Source: a virus
Virus record (IMG/VR): IMGVR_UViG_3300010334_000088
Location: 1-48,058 of that record
Length of the DNA: 48,058 nt
Strand: one strand, 5' to 3'
In this document: positions 16,442 through 24,108 of the stretch, piece after piece
Position numbering within the stretch: the first letter of the stretch is position 1
How the letters are laid out: each line of letters opens with the position of its first letter
Program-made: the position numbers and the translations under genes
Notes under the pieces: model-generated
The model's input: the letters and a program-made list of their open reading frames with translations, nothing else
Told to the model about the DNA's origin: nothing
Databases searched by the model: none

Positions 16442-17464
16442 ATGAGTGCAATTCGAGTAGTAAACGGTACATACCGTAACCGACCCGTCCGTAATCAAGA
16501 GTTTGTTCTTGTGAGCGGTTTCCAAACAGGTGCCAAAGGTAACTTTGTCACTGTGAAAAATGGCGGTGCCTTTCCTAACTGCCCTGATACGATCCGTATC
16601 TCAGTTGACAACATCTCAGACATCGAGTATACTAACGGCATGACACAACCCAACACCATACACTTTGAAAAATCTGTTCCAGTTACCGAGAGTGACGAGG
16701 ATGCAATGACACGTATCCGTGAACGTTTTGACATTCTTACAGAAATGACCAAGGCTGCCACAGCCGGTGACATCCGTGCCATGATTGTGAGTGGTCCTCC
16801 TGGGGTTGGTAAATCCTTTGGTGTGGAACAAGAAATTGAAAAGGCCTGCTTGTTTGACAAGATCTCCGGCAAGAAACTTCGCGCAGAAGTTGTCAAAGGC
16901 TCAGCCACTCCTATTGGCCTGTTCCAAACACTTTACAAATATTCTGATGCCAATTGCGTATTAGTATTTGATGACTGTGATAGCATTTTGCTGGATGACG
17001 TGGCTCTTAACTTGCTGAAGGGCGCATTAGACTCTGGCAAGAAACGTACCATTTCATGGTTGTCGGAGTCCAGTGCCCTGCGTCGTGAAGGCATCCCAGA
17101 TCGTTTCGAGTTCAAAGGTAGTGTTATTTTCATTACCAACTTGAAGTTTGATCAAATGAAGTCGCAAAAATTGCGTGACCACTTGGATGCACTCCAAAGC
17201 CGTTGTCACTATCTGGACTTGACACTTGACTCACAGCGTGACAAATTGTTGCGTATCAAACAGATTGCCAAAGATGGTGTGTTGTTTGCAGACTATGATT
17301 TTGATGAAGCCGTGCAAGACGACATCATTGACTTTATGCACACCAACAAAGATCGTTTGCGTGAATTGAGTTTGCGTATGGCTCTCAAGATTGCAGACTT
17401 GCGCAAGATGTCAGTGCTGAACTGGAAGCGTTTGGCAGAGACCACTTGTATGAAGAGTGCCTGA
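16442..17464 (+). CDS. AAA+ ATPase of unknown role
   Basis: 340 residues. Walker A GPPGVGKS at about 119-126, Walker B VLVFDDCDSIL at about 163-173, sensor 1 at IFITN (about 222-226) and basic residues for an arginine finger further on. The N-terminal ~65 residues are beta-rich (VNGTYRNRPVRNQEFVLVSG) and may be a separate binding domain. It is not the gp44 clamp loader: it lacks the typical collar and SRC motif. Similar stand-alone ATPases occur in cyanophages. It could remodel a host or phage complex. It has a consensus promoter and is followed by a terminator, forming a single-gene unit. Confidence 0.75.
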   Translation: MSAIRVVNGTYRNRPVRNQEFVLVSGFQTGAKGNFVTVKNGGAFPNCPDTIRISVDNISDIEYTNGMTQPNTIHFEKSVPVTESDEDAMTRIRERFDILTEMTKAATAGDIRAMIVSGPPGVGKSFGVEQEIEKACLFDKISGKKLRAEVVKGSATPIGLFQTLYKYSDANCVLVFDDCDSILLDDVALNLLKGALDSGKKRTISWLSESSALRREGIPDRFEFKGSVIFITNLKFDQMKSQKLRDHLDALQSRCHYLDLTLDSQRDKLLRIKQIAKDGVLFADYDFDEAVQDDIIDFMHTNKDRLRELSLRMALKIADLRKMSVLNWKRLAETTCMKSA

Positions 17465-17475
17465 TTGTGTAAGAT

Positions 17476-17505
17476 AACCCTGTCTAGCACAGGGTTACTT
17501 TTTAC
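17476..17505 (+). terminator. Intrinsic terminator
   Basis: AACCCTGT (17476-17483) pairs with ACAGGGTT (17489-17496), 5-nt loop CTAGC, then ACTTTTT. Nearly the same stem as at 16051, and again a promoter follows within 12 nt. Confidence 0.85.
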
Positions 17506-17507
17506 AG

Positions 17508-17536
17508 TTGACTAGTAATTTCTAATTTGCTAAACT
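17508..17536 (+). promoter_or_regulatory. Sigma-70 promoter
   Basis: TTGACT (17508-17513), 17-nt spacer, TAAACT (17531-17536), then leader TAACACACAAAAGG providing the ribosome site. Clearly related to the promoters at 16084 and 16379. Confidence 0.75.
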
Positions 17537-17567
17537 GTAGTCTTATTAACACACAAAAGGAATCTAA

Positions 17568-18026
17568 ATGAGTTATACATCAGTTGACGGTTGGTATGAC
17601 CACATTACATACGAGGCAGAAACCTGGGCCTACACATACAAAAACGATGACTACAAGGAAGGCAATGGTCGTCGGACTGTGTACCTGACTGCTCAAGACT
17701 GTGCAGAGATTGCAGAAATAATGGGACACCCTGATGTGGCAAGTGCCATAATGAAACGATTTAGGTTGCGACAACTAAACTTGCCAGGCAATGTGGGATT
17801 TAAAATTGGCGACAAGGTAATGGAAACTACCGACAAACGTGCATATGATACCATAATTAAAAACGGTAAAATACACAAAGATGAGGTGGGTGAGGTTTTT
17901 GCAATCAAGGGCAAAACGATATATGTATGTTATCCAGATACTGGGTGCTTCAAGGTTGGAGAAACAAACCTCACCCACCTTGGTACAATTACCATCACAA
18001 GTTCTGATCAATTCAGAACTTGTTAA
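17568..18026 (+). CDS. Hypothetical protein in an early single-gene unit
   Basis: 152 residues. The N-terminal part is rich in Tyr, Trp and Asp (VDGWYDHITYEAETWAYTY). The second half, from GFKIGDKVME to GKTIYVCYPDTG, looks like a small SH3/KOW-type beta barrel, with KGKTIYV as a strand. No catalytic motif. It has its own promoter and ribosome site, and an 11-bp hairpin overlaps its last codons. Probably an early accessory protein; a host-takeover function is possible but unsupported. Confidence 0.65.
   Translation: MSYTSVDGWYDHITYEAETWAYTYKNDDYKEGNGRRTVYLTAQDCAEIAEIMGHPDVASAIMKRFRLRQLNLPGNVGFKIGDKVMETTDKRAYDTIIKNGKIHKDEVGEVFAIKGKTIYVCYPDTGCFKVGETNLTHLGTITITSSDQFRTC
17997..18023 (+). repeat. 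11-bp stem-loop at gene end
   Basis: ACAAGTTCTGA (17997-18007) pairs perfectly with TCAGAACTTGT (18013-18023) around TCAAT. It spans the last codons of the 152-residue gene and is not followed by a U-run. It may be a 3' stabiliser or an operator-like palindrome. Confidence 0.7.
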
Positions 18027-18046
18027 CATGTTCTTAGGAGTCTGAT

Positions 18047-18139
18047 ATGGCCTGGATTGGTGTACTCATGTTATTGATGCTAGGACACCTAGGGTGGGCA
18101 CTGTTCTTATCGTTTGTAATTTTGTTTTTGGGAGATTGA
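18047..18139 (+). CDS. Very small single-pass membrane protein, 30 residues
   Basis: Starts MAWIGVLMLLMLGHLGWALF and ends GD. Almost the whole peptide is one transmembrane helix. A good TTAGGAG ribosome site lies 7-13 nt upstream, and the next gene starts 1 nt after the stop. No family can be assigned to so short a peptide; a membrane microprotein made early is the simplest reading. Confidence 0.6.
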   Translation: MAWIGVLMLLMLGHLGWALFLSFVILFLGD

Positions 18140-18140
18140 A

Positions 18141-18314
18141 ATGGCAGGCAAAGCAAAATCGGTTTACCTAACAGTAACTCCCAAAGGCCAACTCCAAAGT
18201 GTTTTTCGCAAAACATTCTTTGACGCCAAAGGCTACAACGACTATGTCCGGAGCGAAGAGTTCCGAGCCAAATGGCCCGCAGATCAATTTGATATTGTAA
18301 AGGAAACCTACTGA
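18141..18314 (+). CDS. Small basic hypothetical protein, 57 residues
   Basis: Starts MAGKAKSVYLTVTPKGQLQS and ends DIVKETY. It is basic, with a beta-strand-like opening and a helix containing FRKTFFDAKGYNDYVRSEEF. The ATG comes 1 nt after the previous stop and its own stop overlaps the next ATG (TGATG), so three small genes appear coupled. Function unknown. Confidence 0.6.
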   Translation: MAGKAKSVYLTVTPKGQLQSVFRKTFFDAKGYNDYVRSEEFRAKWPADQFDIVKETY

Positions 18315-18415
18315 TGTATGAAATTTATGATGGTGACTTTTTGTTGTTTACAACCAACGATGTAGAAGAAGTAGAATACTATCGAATCGAAGGATATGTT
18401 GTACGCAAGATTTAG
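18314..18415 (+). CDS. Very small acidic hypothetical protein, 33 residues
   Basis: Starts MYEIYDGDFLLFTTNDVEEV and ends VVRKI. Acidic and aromatic. The start overlaps the previous stop. Probably beta-hairpin forming. It is the last gene before two terminator-like hairpins, consistent with the end of the transcript begun at 17508. Confidence 0.5.
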   Translation: MYEIYDGDFLLFTTNDVEEVEYYRIEGYVVRKI

Positions 18416-18432
18416 TGTGATACTCCAGATCG

Positions 18433-18467
18433 GGATCGCTAACTCTTACTAGCCCGGCGATCCTTTT
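18433..18467 (+). terminator. Terminator-like hairpin
   Basis: GGATCGC (18433-18439) pairs with GCGATCC (18457-18463) across a 17-nt loop and is followed by TTTTG. Weaker than the next hairpin because of the long loop. Confidence 0.45.
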
Positions 18468-18469
18468 GC

Positions 18470-18502
18470 AACAGGTACCCTTAAAAAGGTACCTGTTTTT
18501 TT
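18470..18502 (+). terminator. Strong intrinsic terminator
   Basis: AACAGGTACC (18470-18479) pairs with GGTACCTGTT (18488-18497), 8-nt loop, then a T-run to 18502. The last T residues are also the first two bases of the next -35 box (TTGACT at 18501). Confidence 0.9.
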
Positions 18503-18529
18503 GACTTGTTAACGCAATAAGTATATACT
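18501..18529 (+). promoter_or_regulatory. Sigma-70 promoter for a nearly leaderless mRNA
   Basis: TTGACT (18501-18506), 17-nt spacer, TATACT (18524-18529). The predicted start is near 18536, leaving about 4 nt before the ATG at 18540 and no room for a ribosome site. Confidence 0.75.
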
Positions 18530-18539
18530 ACTAACTACT

Positions 18540-19343
18540 ATGAAACTCAAACTTGCCTGGACCAAAACTGGAGACTATTTTGATATTGTTGCTACCCATC
18601 CTGAACTGGCAGAATGGTACGTGACAAAATGTATTGAACATCAAACTCAATTTAGAAATAACAGTTTTCGAGAAGAGCATCAATCAAGATCAGTTGATCC
18701 TATGATTCAAGAAATTCAGAAAAATCTTGACAATCTCAATGTCATATTTAAAAAATTAAAAACAAATGAGATAGGTAAACCAAATAATTTTTTTGATCAA
18801 CGTCAATTAAATCAATTGCATAAAGAATGGATCGGCATAGATCAAACATATCCGGGCATTGACACATTGTTGTACAAAGTTGACTCGCACCTTTTTGAAT
18901 CCTATCATGCACTTAATAGACAGATTCATGTGTTGGAAAATTCCTTTAGATACAGACTGAGAGGCATAGATTATTGGCAACAGCCCAATCCGTTTTTTGG
19001 ACAGTCCTTCCCAATGGGAGTTTTTAATGTCATGCTTGATTATATTGACCATGGCAGGAGTTCATGGGAAAAATTCATTAACTTTGAATTGAGTCCCAAT
19101 GATCATGAGTTGAATCAATGGAAACATTTTGGACCTGCAATATCTATCAATTTGGTCAAACCTTATGTTCAAGAATATCCTAGTGAGTTTGTGGCCTATT
19201 GTGCTCAACACAATATAGCAATGACATATACTCAAGTGCCATTGGGCAACGTTGAAGGACTTGAGCAATTGGCCACAGCCAGGGCGATCATGAACAAAAA
19301 CTTGACACAGCCAGACAATTATGTAATACTAGCATGTTATTAA
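18540..19343 (+). CDS. Hypothetical protein upstream of uvsW
   Basis: 267 residues, mostly helical, rich in Gln, Asn, His and aromatic residues. The start MKLKLAWTKTGDYFDI is fixed by the promoter just upstream. I see no catalytic motif or membrane segment. The middle (YHALNRQIHVLENSFR) may form a coiled coil. Base composition is more AT-rich than neighbouring core genes such as uvsW, which hints at recent acquisition. Probably an accessory gene expressed early. Confidence 0.65.
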   Translation: MKLKLAWTKTGDYFDIVATHPELAEWYVTKCIEHQTQFRNNSFREEHQSRSVDPMIQEIQKNLDNLNVIFKKLKTNEIGKPNNFFDQRQLNQLHKEWIGIDQTYPGIDTLLYKVDSHLFESYHALNRQIHVLENSFRYRLRGIDYWQQPNPFFGQSFPMGVFNVMLDYIDHGRSSWEKFINFELSPNDHELNQWKHFGPAISINLVKPYVQEYPSEFVAYCAQHNIAMTYTQVPLGNVEGLEQLATARAIMNKNLTQPDNYVILACY

Positions 19344-19356
19344 CTACAAAACTTCT

Positions 19357-20826
19357 GTGAAAAAAGCAACCATTATCATACGTGATGAAGTCAACATCCG
19401 ACTAGAAGGCCTAGATCTAGATGTACGCAAGGCCTTGGTCACGGCTTTCAAATATGACGTACCTTATGCTAGGTATCTGCCGGCAGTGCGACTAGGACGT
19501 TGGGATGGCAAGGTCAGTTATTTCCAAATGGGTGGCAGCACATACACTAATCTTTTGCCTGAAATCATTCCCATACTGGAGAAGTTTGATTATGATATTG
19601 AACTGGATGACCAAAGAGAGTACTCAACTACATTTGCATTTGAACAAGTGCGTGAAGATTCATTTGCACATATCAAGTGGCCCAAAGGTCACCCTGCTGT
19701 TGGTCAACCCATTGTCATGCGGGACTACCAAGTGGAAATTGTCAACAACTTTCTAGCCAATCCACAGTGCCTGCAAGAAGTGGCCACTGGTGCAGGCAAG
19801 ACCATCATGACAGCGGCCCTGTCAAATGCTGTGGCACCGTATGGACGATCAATTGTGATTGTGCCCAACAAGAGTCTTGTGACACAGACAGAAAAAGACT
19901 ACATCAACATGCAACAGGATGTGGGCGTGTTCTTTGGCGATAGAAAAGAATATGGGCGCCAACATACAATTTGCACTTGGCAGAGTTTGAATGTGTTGTT
20001 GAAGAATACCAAAGCCGGCACAGGCGAAGTGACCATTGGCGAGTTCTTGGAAGGCGTGGTATGTGTTATTGTGGACGAAGTACACATGGCCAAAGCAGAT
20101 GCACTCAAAACCTTGCTCACAAGCGTAATGTCAAGAGTGCCAATTCGCTGGGGTTTGACCGGAACCATACCCAAAGAGAAGTTTGAAAGCCAAGCCCTGT
20201 TGGTCAGCCTTGGTCCTGTCATTGGCAGGCTCAGTGCCAATGAACTGCAACAGCAAGGTGTATTGGCCAACTGTCATGTGAACATTGTGCAGTTGGTGGA
20301 TCATGTGGAGTATGCAGAATATCAAGCAGAACTAAAGTACCTGCTGGAAGAGCCAGGCCGATTGGATACCATGGCCGAACTCATAAGAAAAGTAAATGAA
20401 ACAGGCAACACCTTGGTGCTTGTGGACCGGGTGGCAGCAGGACATGCTCTAGTAGAACGCTTGGGCGATCGTGCTGTGTTTGTGTCAGGTGCAACCAAAG
20501 CAAAAGACAGACAAGACGAATATGATGAAGTTGCAGACAGCACTGATAAGATTATTGTGGCTACCTATGGTGTTGCCGCTGTGGGTATTAATATCCCTAG
20601 GATTTTTAATTTGGTTCTTATTGAACCCGGCAAAAGTTTTGTCCGTGTTATCCAGAGCATTGGACGCGGCATAAGAAAAGCCGAAGACAAAGATCATGTG
20701 CAAATATGGGACATCACCTCAACCTGCAAGTTCGCCAAGCGGCACCTAACCAAACGCAAAACTTTTTATCGAGAAGCCAACTATCCATTCAGTTCAGAAA
20801 AACTTGAGTGGATGAAAATTGCTTGA
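19357..20826 (+). CDS. uvsW: UvsW-like SF2 helicase
   Basis: 489 residues starting at GTG. The N-terminal ~100 residues match the small DNA-binding domain of UvsW. Helicase motifs: Walker A ATGAGKT (143-149), DEVH (240-243), GLTGTIPKEK (motif III region) and motif VI QSIGRGIRK near 440. UvsW branch-migrates Holliday junctions, rewinds D-loops and helps switch from origin- to recombination-driven replication, acting with UvsX here. Length equals T4 UvsW closely (about 500). There is no good Shine-Dalgarno before the GTG. Confidence 0.93.
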   Translation: MKKATIIIRDEVNIRLEGLDLDVRKALVTAFKYDVPYARYLPAVRLGRWDGKVSYFQMGGSTYTNLLPEIIPILEKFDYDIELDDQREYSTTFAFEQVREDSFAHIKWPKGHPAVGQPIVMRDYQVEIVNNFLANPQCLQEVATGAGKTIMTAALSNAVAPYGRSIVIVPNKSLVTQTEKDYINMQQDVGVFFGDRKEYGRQHTICTWQSLNVLLKNTKAGTGEVTIGEFLEGVVCVIVDEVHMAKADALKTLLTSVMSRVPIRWGLTGTIPKEKFESQALLVSLGPVIGRLSANELQQQGVLANCHVNIVQLVDHVEYAEYQAELKYLLEEPGRLDTMAELIRKVNETGNTLVLVDRVAAGHALVERLGDRAVFVSGATKAKDRQDEYDEVADSTDKIIVATYGVAAVGINIPRIFNLVLIEPGKSFVRVIQSIGRGIRKAEDKDHVQIWDITSTCKFAKRHLTKRKTFYREANYPFSSEKLEWMKIA

Positions 20827-20851
20827 CTTTTCAATATAAATCCTGTATTAT
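20823..20851 (+). promoter_or_regulatory. Sigma-70 promoter for a leaderless mRNA
   Basis: TTGACT (20823-20828), 17-nt spacer, TATTAT (20846-20851). It overlaps the uvsW stop. The predicted start coincides with the ATG at 20858. Confidence 0.75.
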
Positions 20852-20857
20852 CTAAAC

Positions 20858-21358
20858 ATGCGCATACTAACACTCGACAACGCTCCTTACGATCTAGATC
20901 ATCTGCCTGAACAGGTAGAAGACATGAGATTTGCAATATTAGACAACTCTGATCCTGCCAATCCAGACTATCACTATATTCCACTGATCTTTTTGGAAAG
21001 TTTCAATGCACCTGCCTTGATATTGCAGATAGGCACCAATAGAATACGAATGCCTGTGGACTGGCAAATACTAATTGGTGAGCCGGATGTGGGCGATTTG
21101 GAAATGTTGCCACTGACATCAATCAATGATCGTGGATTCCGAGCGTTCCAATTCAATCCACTGAGCAGTTTCCGCCCCTCCTTCCCTAACATAGAGATTG
21201 TGGATGTATATCAAGAAGTGGCATGGTATGCACCCAAACTCAAGAACGGTCAAATGTTGTGTGTGCCCATAGATGACAGTGCGACTCCAGACTGTGTGTA
21301 CTTTGTGAAAGACGTCAGTCGCAACTGCGAGATAGTGGACTACAACCGGGCCTGGTAA
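20858..21358 (+). CDS. Conserved hypothetical protein after uvsW
   Basis: 166 residues, beta-rich with many Pro and Ile (YIPLIFLESFNAPALILQI). Contains RMPVDWQILIGEPDVGDLEM and ends VDYNRAW. No Cys cluster, nucleotide motif or membrane helix. I recall similar proteins beside replication genes in marine T4-like phages but know no function. It has its own leaderless promoter and is coupled to the next gene by a 1-nt overlap (TAATG). A regulatory role is possible; evidence is position only. Confidence 0.65.
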   Translation: MRILTLDNAPYDLDHLPEQVEDMRFAILDNSDPANPDYHYIPLIFLESFNAPALILQIGTNRIRMPVDWQILIGEPDVGDLEMLPLTSINDRGFRAFQFNPLSSFRPSFPNIEIVDVYQEVAWYAPKLKNGQMLCVPIDDSATPDCVYFVKDVSRNCEIVDYNRAW

Positions 21359-21672
21359 TGGGAGCACTCAAGCCAGACACCAAGTATATCTACGAACGTG
21401 CTGATGGTATAATCTATGCTCGAGAGTTTGGCGCCGATCCCAGCACACGAAAGGTGGTGGGGTATGAAAGTGGTCGCGAGTACGATCCTATAACAGGACA
21501 CCGGATAGACTACGACTCAAGAACTCCAGATGGTAGACCCTTGCATGATCATATCCGGGAAGATCGACTGTGGGGCAATATTCGGCGCGAGGCACGGACC
21601 AATCCCACTTTACAAGATGCACTGGAACGTGCTATAATGATCTATCAATTGAGTAAAACTGATGAGCGATAA
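21358..21672 (+). CDS. Hypothetical protein
   Basis: 104 residues, charged and rich in Arg, Asp and Tyr. Contains DGIIYAREFGADPSTRKVVGY and a C-terminal helix (PTLQDALERAIMIYQLS). No recognised domain. It overlaps the next gene by 11 nt and the previous by 1 nt, so it is part of a tight set running to 23703. Confidence 0.6.
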   Translation: MGALKPDTKYIYERADGIIYAREFGADPSTRKVVGYESGREYDPITGHRIDYDSRTPDGRPLHDHIREDRLWGNIRREARTNPTLQDALERAIMIYQLSKTDER

Positions 21673-22108
21673 ACTAAACATTGCCAACGAGATGCGTATG
21701 TTTGACCGCAAGGTCAGATCATTCTATGACGACTTGACCCCAGAAGAAAAGAAAAAGTTTTCAAACTATCTCATGATACGTTGGGGTTCGTCAGTAGAAG
21801 GATCACGTGATCTACAAGAGTTTTATGTTATCAGTTGTAACGAGCGATTGAACAAGCACTTCTTTGATGTGGCCAAACATCCGCAACTGCAATGGCTCAT
21901 GGCCACAAGTGTGAGCCCAGGACTGGGCACACCAAGACATCCGTGGATTGCACCACGCAAAAAAGAATCCGGACTCAGTGCCAAACGCAAAGCACTTGTG
22001 ACCATGTATCCAGACTACAAAGATGACGAAATAGATGTCATGGCGCAGATAACCACACAACGAGAAATAGACGAATACAATAAGCAAGCAGGTAATGATA
22101 AGAAATGA
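21662..22108 (+). CDS. Possible clamp-loader small subunit (gp62-like)
   Basis: 148 residues, helical, with NKHFFDVAKHPQLQWLMATS followed by PWIAPRKKE and a C-terminal region KALVTMYPDYKDDEIDV. Size and the pattern of an aromatic helix followed by PWI-basic-acidic segments recall the small clamp-loader subunit gp62 of marine T4-like phages, which helps gp44 load the gp45 clamp. I do not see gp44 or gp45 in this window, so context does not confirm it. It could also be an unrelated conserved protein. Confidence 0.4.
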   Translation: MSDKLNIANEMRMFDRKVRSFYDDLTPEEKKKFSNYLMIRWGSSVEGSRDLQEFYVISCNERLNKHFFDVAKHPQLQWLMATSVSPGLGTPRHPWIAPRKKESGLSAKRKALVTMYPDYKDDEIDVMAQITTQREIDEYNKQAGNDKK

Positions 22109-22779
22109 CATTCACGTGCGAGTATTGTAAGAAAACATTTGCTAGAGAAACTAGCATAGCAGTTCATGCATGTGAACCCAAGCGTAGACGTCTAGCACGA
22201 GATGAAGCAGGTGTGCGCATGGGGTTCCAGGCCTATATCCGGTTCTACGAAACCATGCAAGGCTCAGCAAAGAACAAAACGCACGATGACTTTTGCGACT
22301 CGCCCTACTACCGAGCGTTTGTGAAATTTGGAAACTATTGTGTCAACACCCGTGTGGTAGCACCTGAACGTTTCATGACCTGGTTGCTAAAGGCACAAAA
22401 GAAAATTGATCACTGGTGCAGTGACAACATCTATACAGAGTATCTTGTGGAATATCTGCGTGTGGAAGCAGTGGCGGATGCCTTGGCTCGAGCAGTAGAA
22501 TACAGCATGAGATGGGCAGAGGAAACAGGCAACCCCGCACATGACTGGATGCGTTATGGCAACACCAATGCCTTGTGCTATGCTGTCACAGCCGGACGTA
22601 TTTCACCTTGGGTGATATACAATTCAGAATCAGGACAACGGTTCTTGAGTGAACTGAGTTCAGAACAAGTGGCCATGATATGGCCCTACATTGACTCAGA
22701 TGCTTGGCAACGTAAGTTTGCAAACTACCCAGCGGACCAGGAGTATGCCAAAGAAATATTGAAACAAGCAGGATGGTAA
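22105..22779 (+). CDS. Conserved phage protein with N-terminal C2H2 zinc finger
   Basis: 224 residues. Residues 5-23 (CEYCKKTFARETSIAVHAC) form a CxxC...HxC finger. The rest is a conserved helical domain containing RMGFQAYIRFYE, SPYYRAFVKFGNYC, a GRISPWVIYN motif and WQRKFANYPADQEYAK. I recall this whole architecture in many T4-like marine phages, without a known role. The finger suggests DNA or protein binding. It overlaps the previous gene by 4 nt, and the next gene begins 1 nt after its stop. Confidence 0.75.
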   Translation: MTFTCEYCKKTFARETSIAVHACEPKRRRLARDEAGVRMGFQAYIRFYETMQGSAKNKTHDDFCDSPYYRAFVKFGNYCVNTRVVAPERFMTWLLKAQKKIDHWCSDNIYTEYLVEYLRVEAVADALARAVEYSMRWAEETGNPAHDWMRYGNTNALCYAVTAGRISPWVIYNSESGQRFLSELSSEQVAMIWPYIDSDAWQRKFANYPADQEYAKEILKQAGW

Positions 22780-22780
22780 C

Positions 22781-23137
22781 ATGATCAAAGCAATTCATCA
22801 GAGTGGACGTTATATGCAAGTGATAGGCGGAAGCGCCAGCACCTATGTAAATGGCAACCCACACGCCCAGGGTGTTGGTAACTTACGATTCAACACCAGC
22901 GGTCAGCGCCTGGAAGTATACGACGGCAGCAGTTGGTTAGAACTAAACATGCCACATGTAAGTGTAGGTCTAAACCCAGATGCTGAGGCAGCAATAGAAT
23001 GGGCACATCGACAAATGACAGAAGAAAAAAGACTTGAGGCCTTGGCCAAAGACCATCCTGCTGTGGCAGACGCAGTTGCGGCAGTTGAAAAGGCCCAAGA
23101 GCAGGTTCGTATTGTGACAGCATTGGTGCAAGAATGA
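22781..23137 (+). CDS. Small structural-like protein with coiled-coil tail
   Basis: 118 residues. GNLRFNTSGQRLEVYDGSSW (about 33-52) is the short beta module often found in phage fibre and structural proteins. The C-terminal half is a long helix rich in Ala, Glu and Lys, probably a coiled coil. It lies among replication genes rather than in a fibre locus. It overlaps the next gene by 4 nt. Likely a minor virion protein, but expression context is uncertain. Confidence 0.65.
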   Translation: MIKAIHQSGRYMQVIGGSASTYVNGNPHAQGVGNLRFNTSGQRLEVYDGSSWLELNMPHVSVGLNPDAEAAIEWAHRQMTEEKRLEALAKDHPAVADAVAAVEKAQEQVRIVTALVQE

Positions 23138-23703
23138 GCGCAGACATTGACATTGACTTTGCCAACAGAGATTATGTGCTGAAATTGATTCAGCACACTC
23201 CAGCACGACAAAGCAATGGAAGAAAGCACAACTCGGGTGTGTATGTAACCAATATACCACAGGATCCTGTCAATCGCTGTGCGGCACTAGATTATGAAAC
23301 TGCTGAACAGCGTGGATACTTCAAACTGGACTTTTTGAACATGAGTGTGTACCAATTGGTTCAGGATCCTGTACACTACGAGCAAATGTTGTCTACAACA
23401 CCCCCATGGGAAAGACTATGGACTGATTGTGAGTGGGCACGTCAATTGGTACACGTGGGCAATTATACAGATTTGCTGGCCAATATGCGACCAGATTCAA
23501 TCCCTAGGATGGCGGCTTTTATCAGTATCATTCGTCCAGGCAAAGCACACTTACAAACACGCCCTTGGGCAGAAGTATTTGCCGGTGTTTGGGACGGAGA
23601 TGATAGTCAAGGATTTGTGTTTAAAAAGAGTCATTCAATAAGTTACGCAATGTTGGTTGCGCTTCATATGAATTTGCTCAATCAACCCGACGTACAAGCG
23701 TAA
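23134..23703 (+). CDS. Miniature DNA polymerase III alpha (DnaE)-like protein
   Basis: 189 residues. The start MSADIDIDFANRDYV matches the DnaE palm motif PDxDxDF that holds two catalytic Asp (401 and 403 in E. coli); here Asp6 and Asp8. KHNSGVYV (31-38) matches the family's H-x-GV strand. GYFKLDFLNM (61-70) matches the GLxKxDFLGL segment with the third catalytic Asp (555), here Asp66. FKKSHSISYA (164-173) matches the conserved FNKSHAxxY. PHP, thumb, finger and clamp-binding parts of the ~1160-residue enzyme are missing. It is too small to be an ordinary replicase; activity or regulatory use is unknown. Confidence 0.65.
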   Translation: MSADIDIDFANRDYVLKLIQHTPARQSNGRKHNSGVYVTNIPQDPVNRCAALDYETAEQRGYFKLDFLNMSVYQLVQDPVHYEQMLSTTPPWERLWTDCEWARQLVHVGNYTDLLANMRPDSIPRMAAFISIIRPGKAHLQTRPWAEVFAGVWDGDDSQGFVFKKSHSISYAMLVALHMNLLNQPDVQA

Positions 23704-24064
23704 TACTCTTTCTTTTGCTCTTTTTGCGAGCAATGTCGTTCAAACTGCATATGGGGCCATGCAGAATTTCCAAATCTTTGTTGGCAAATGTTCTGAGTGT
23801 GGGACGGAACAGGTCCCATTCCCCGCGCAAGAATATATTGATAGGTATGCTACGATTGCTTTCCCACCACCAGGTGTTGGCCAGATCTATAAACCTGCGT
23901 TTTTGTTCCGTATCTTGCACAGCCCCAAAGTCGTAGATGGTGGTGATAGCATCATCGCGATTTTGTACTATGCCCACATACTCGTTACTGGCGTAGATGC
24001 ACAGGGTTATAAAGGGATATTTTTCCGCTAATTTTTGAAATAAGTCACTGCCCATAAGTTTCAT
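23678..24064 (-). CDS. Conserved hypothetical protein, the only minus-strand gene
   Basis: 128 residues read leftward, starting MKLMGSDLFQKLAEKYPFIT. It has a WWWESNRSIPINIFL stretch and a basic C-terminus (ARKKSKRKSITLVRR). I recall a protein of this pattern in T4-like cyanophages, function unknown. It is real rather than a shadow: no + strand frame of quality covers it, the composition is protein-like, and a perfect late box TATAAATA lies 7 nt upstream. Its end overlaps the DnaE-like gene by 26 nt in convergent orientation, so antisense pairing of the two mRNAs is possible. Confidence 0.8.
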   Translation of the reverse strand: MKLMGSDLFQKLAEKYPFITLCIYASNEYVGIVQNRDDAITTIYDFGAVQDTEQKRRFIDLANTWWWESNRSIPINIFLRGEWDLFRPTLRTFANKDLEILHGPICSLNDIARKKSKRKSITLVRRVD

Positions 24065-24070
24065 TCGGTT

Positions 24071-24078
24071 TATTTATA
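24071..24078 (-). promoter_or_regulatory. Perfect T4-type late box TATAAATA (minus strand)
   Basis: Reads TATAAATA on the minus strand, 6 nt before the ATG at 24064. The start site should fall at or beside the start codon, giving a nearly leaderless mRNA. It is the best match to the T4 consensus in the window. Confidence 0.7.
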
Positions 24079-24091
24079 CAGTAAACTTTTA

Positions 24092-24099
24092 GGTAAATA
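24092..24099 (+). promoter_or_regulatory. Late-promoter-like box GGTAAATA
   Basis: Nine nt before the ATG at 24109, facing away from the minus-strand box at 24071. Together they form a divergent late promoter pair within 29 nt. Confidence 0.55.
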
Positions 24100-24108
24100 T
24101 TTGGAACT

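Noticed and set aside
16442-17464. gp44 clamp loader
   Set aside because: Walker motifs are present, but the rest does not follow clamp-loader AAA+ order and lacks an SRC-type motif.
18420-18500. Possible tRNA or other structured RNA
   Set aside because: The pairing is explained by two terminator hairpins; no cloverleaf or CCA end.
22781-23137. Full tail fibre gene
   Set aside because: Only 118 residues with a single short beta module; lacks a fibre shaft or tip.
23134-23703. Truncated host dnaE pseudogene
   Set aside because: The motifs from distant parts of DnaE occur in order in a compact open frame with neat junctions, which is unlike random decay.
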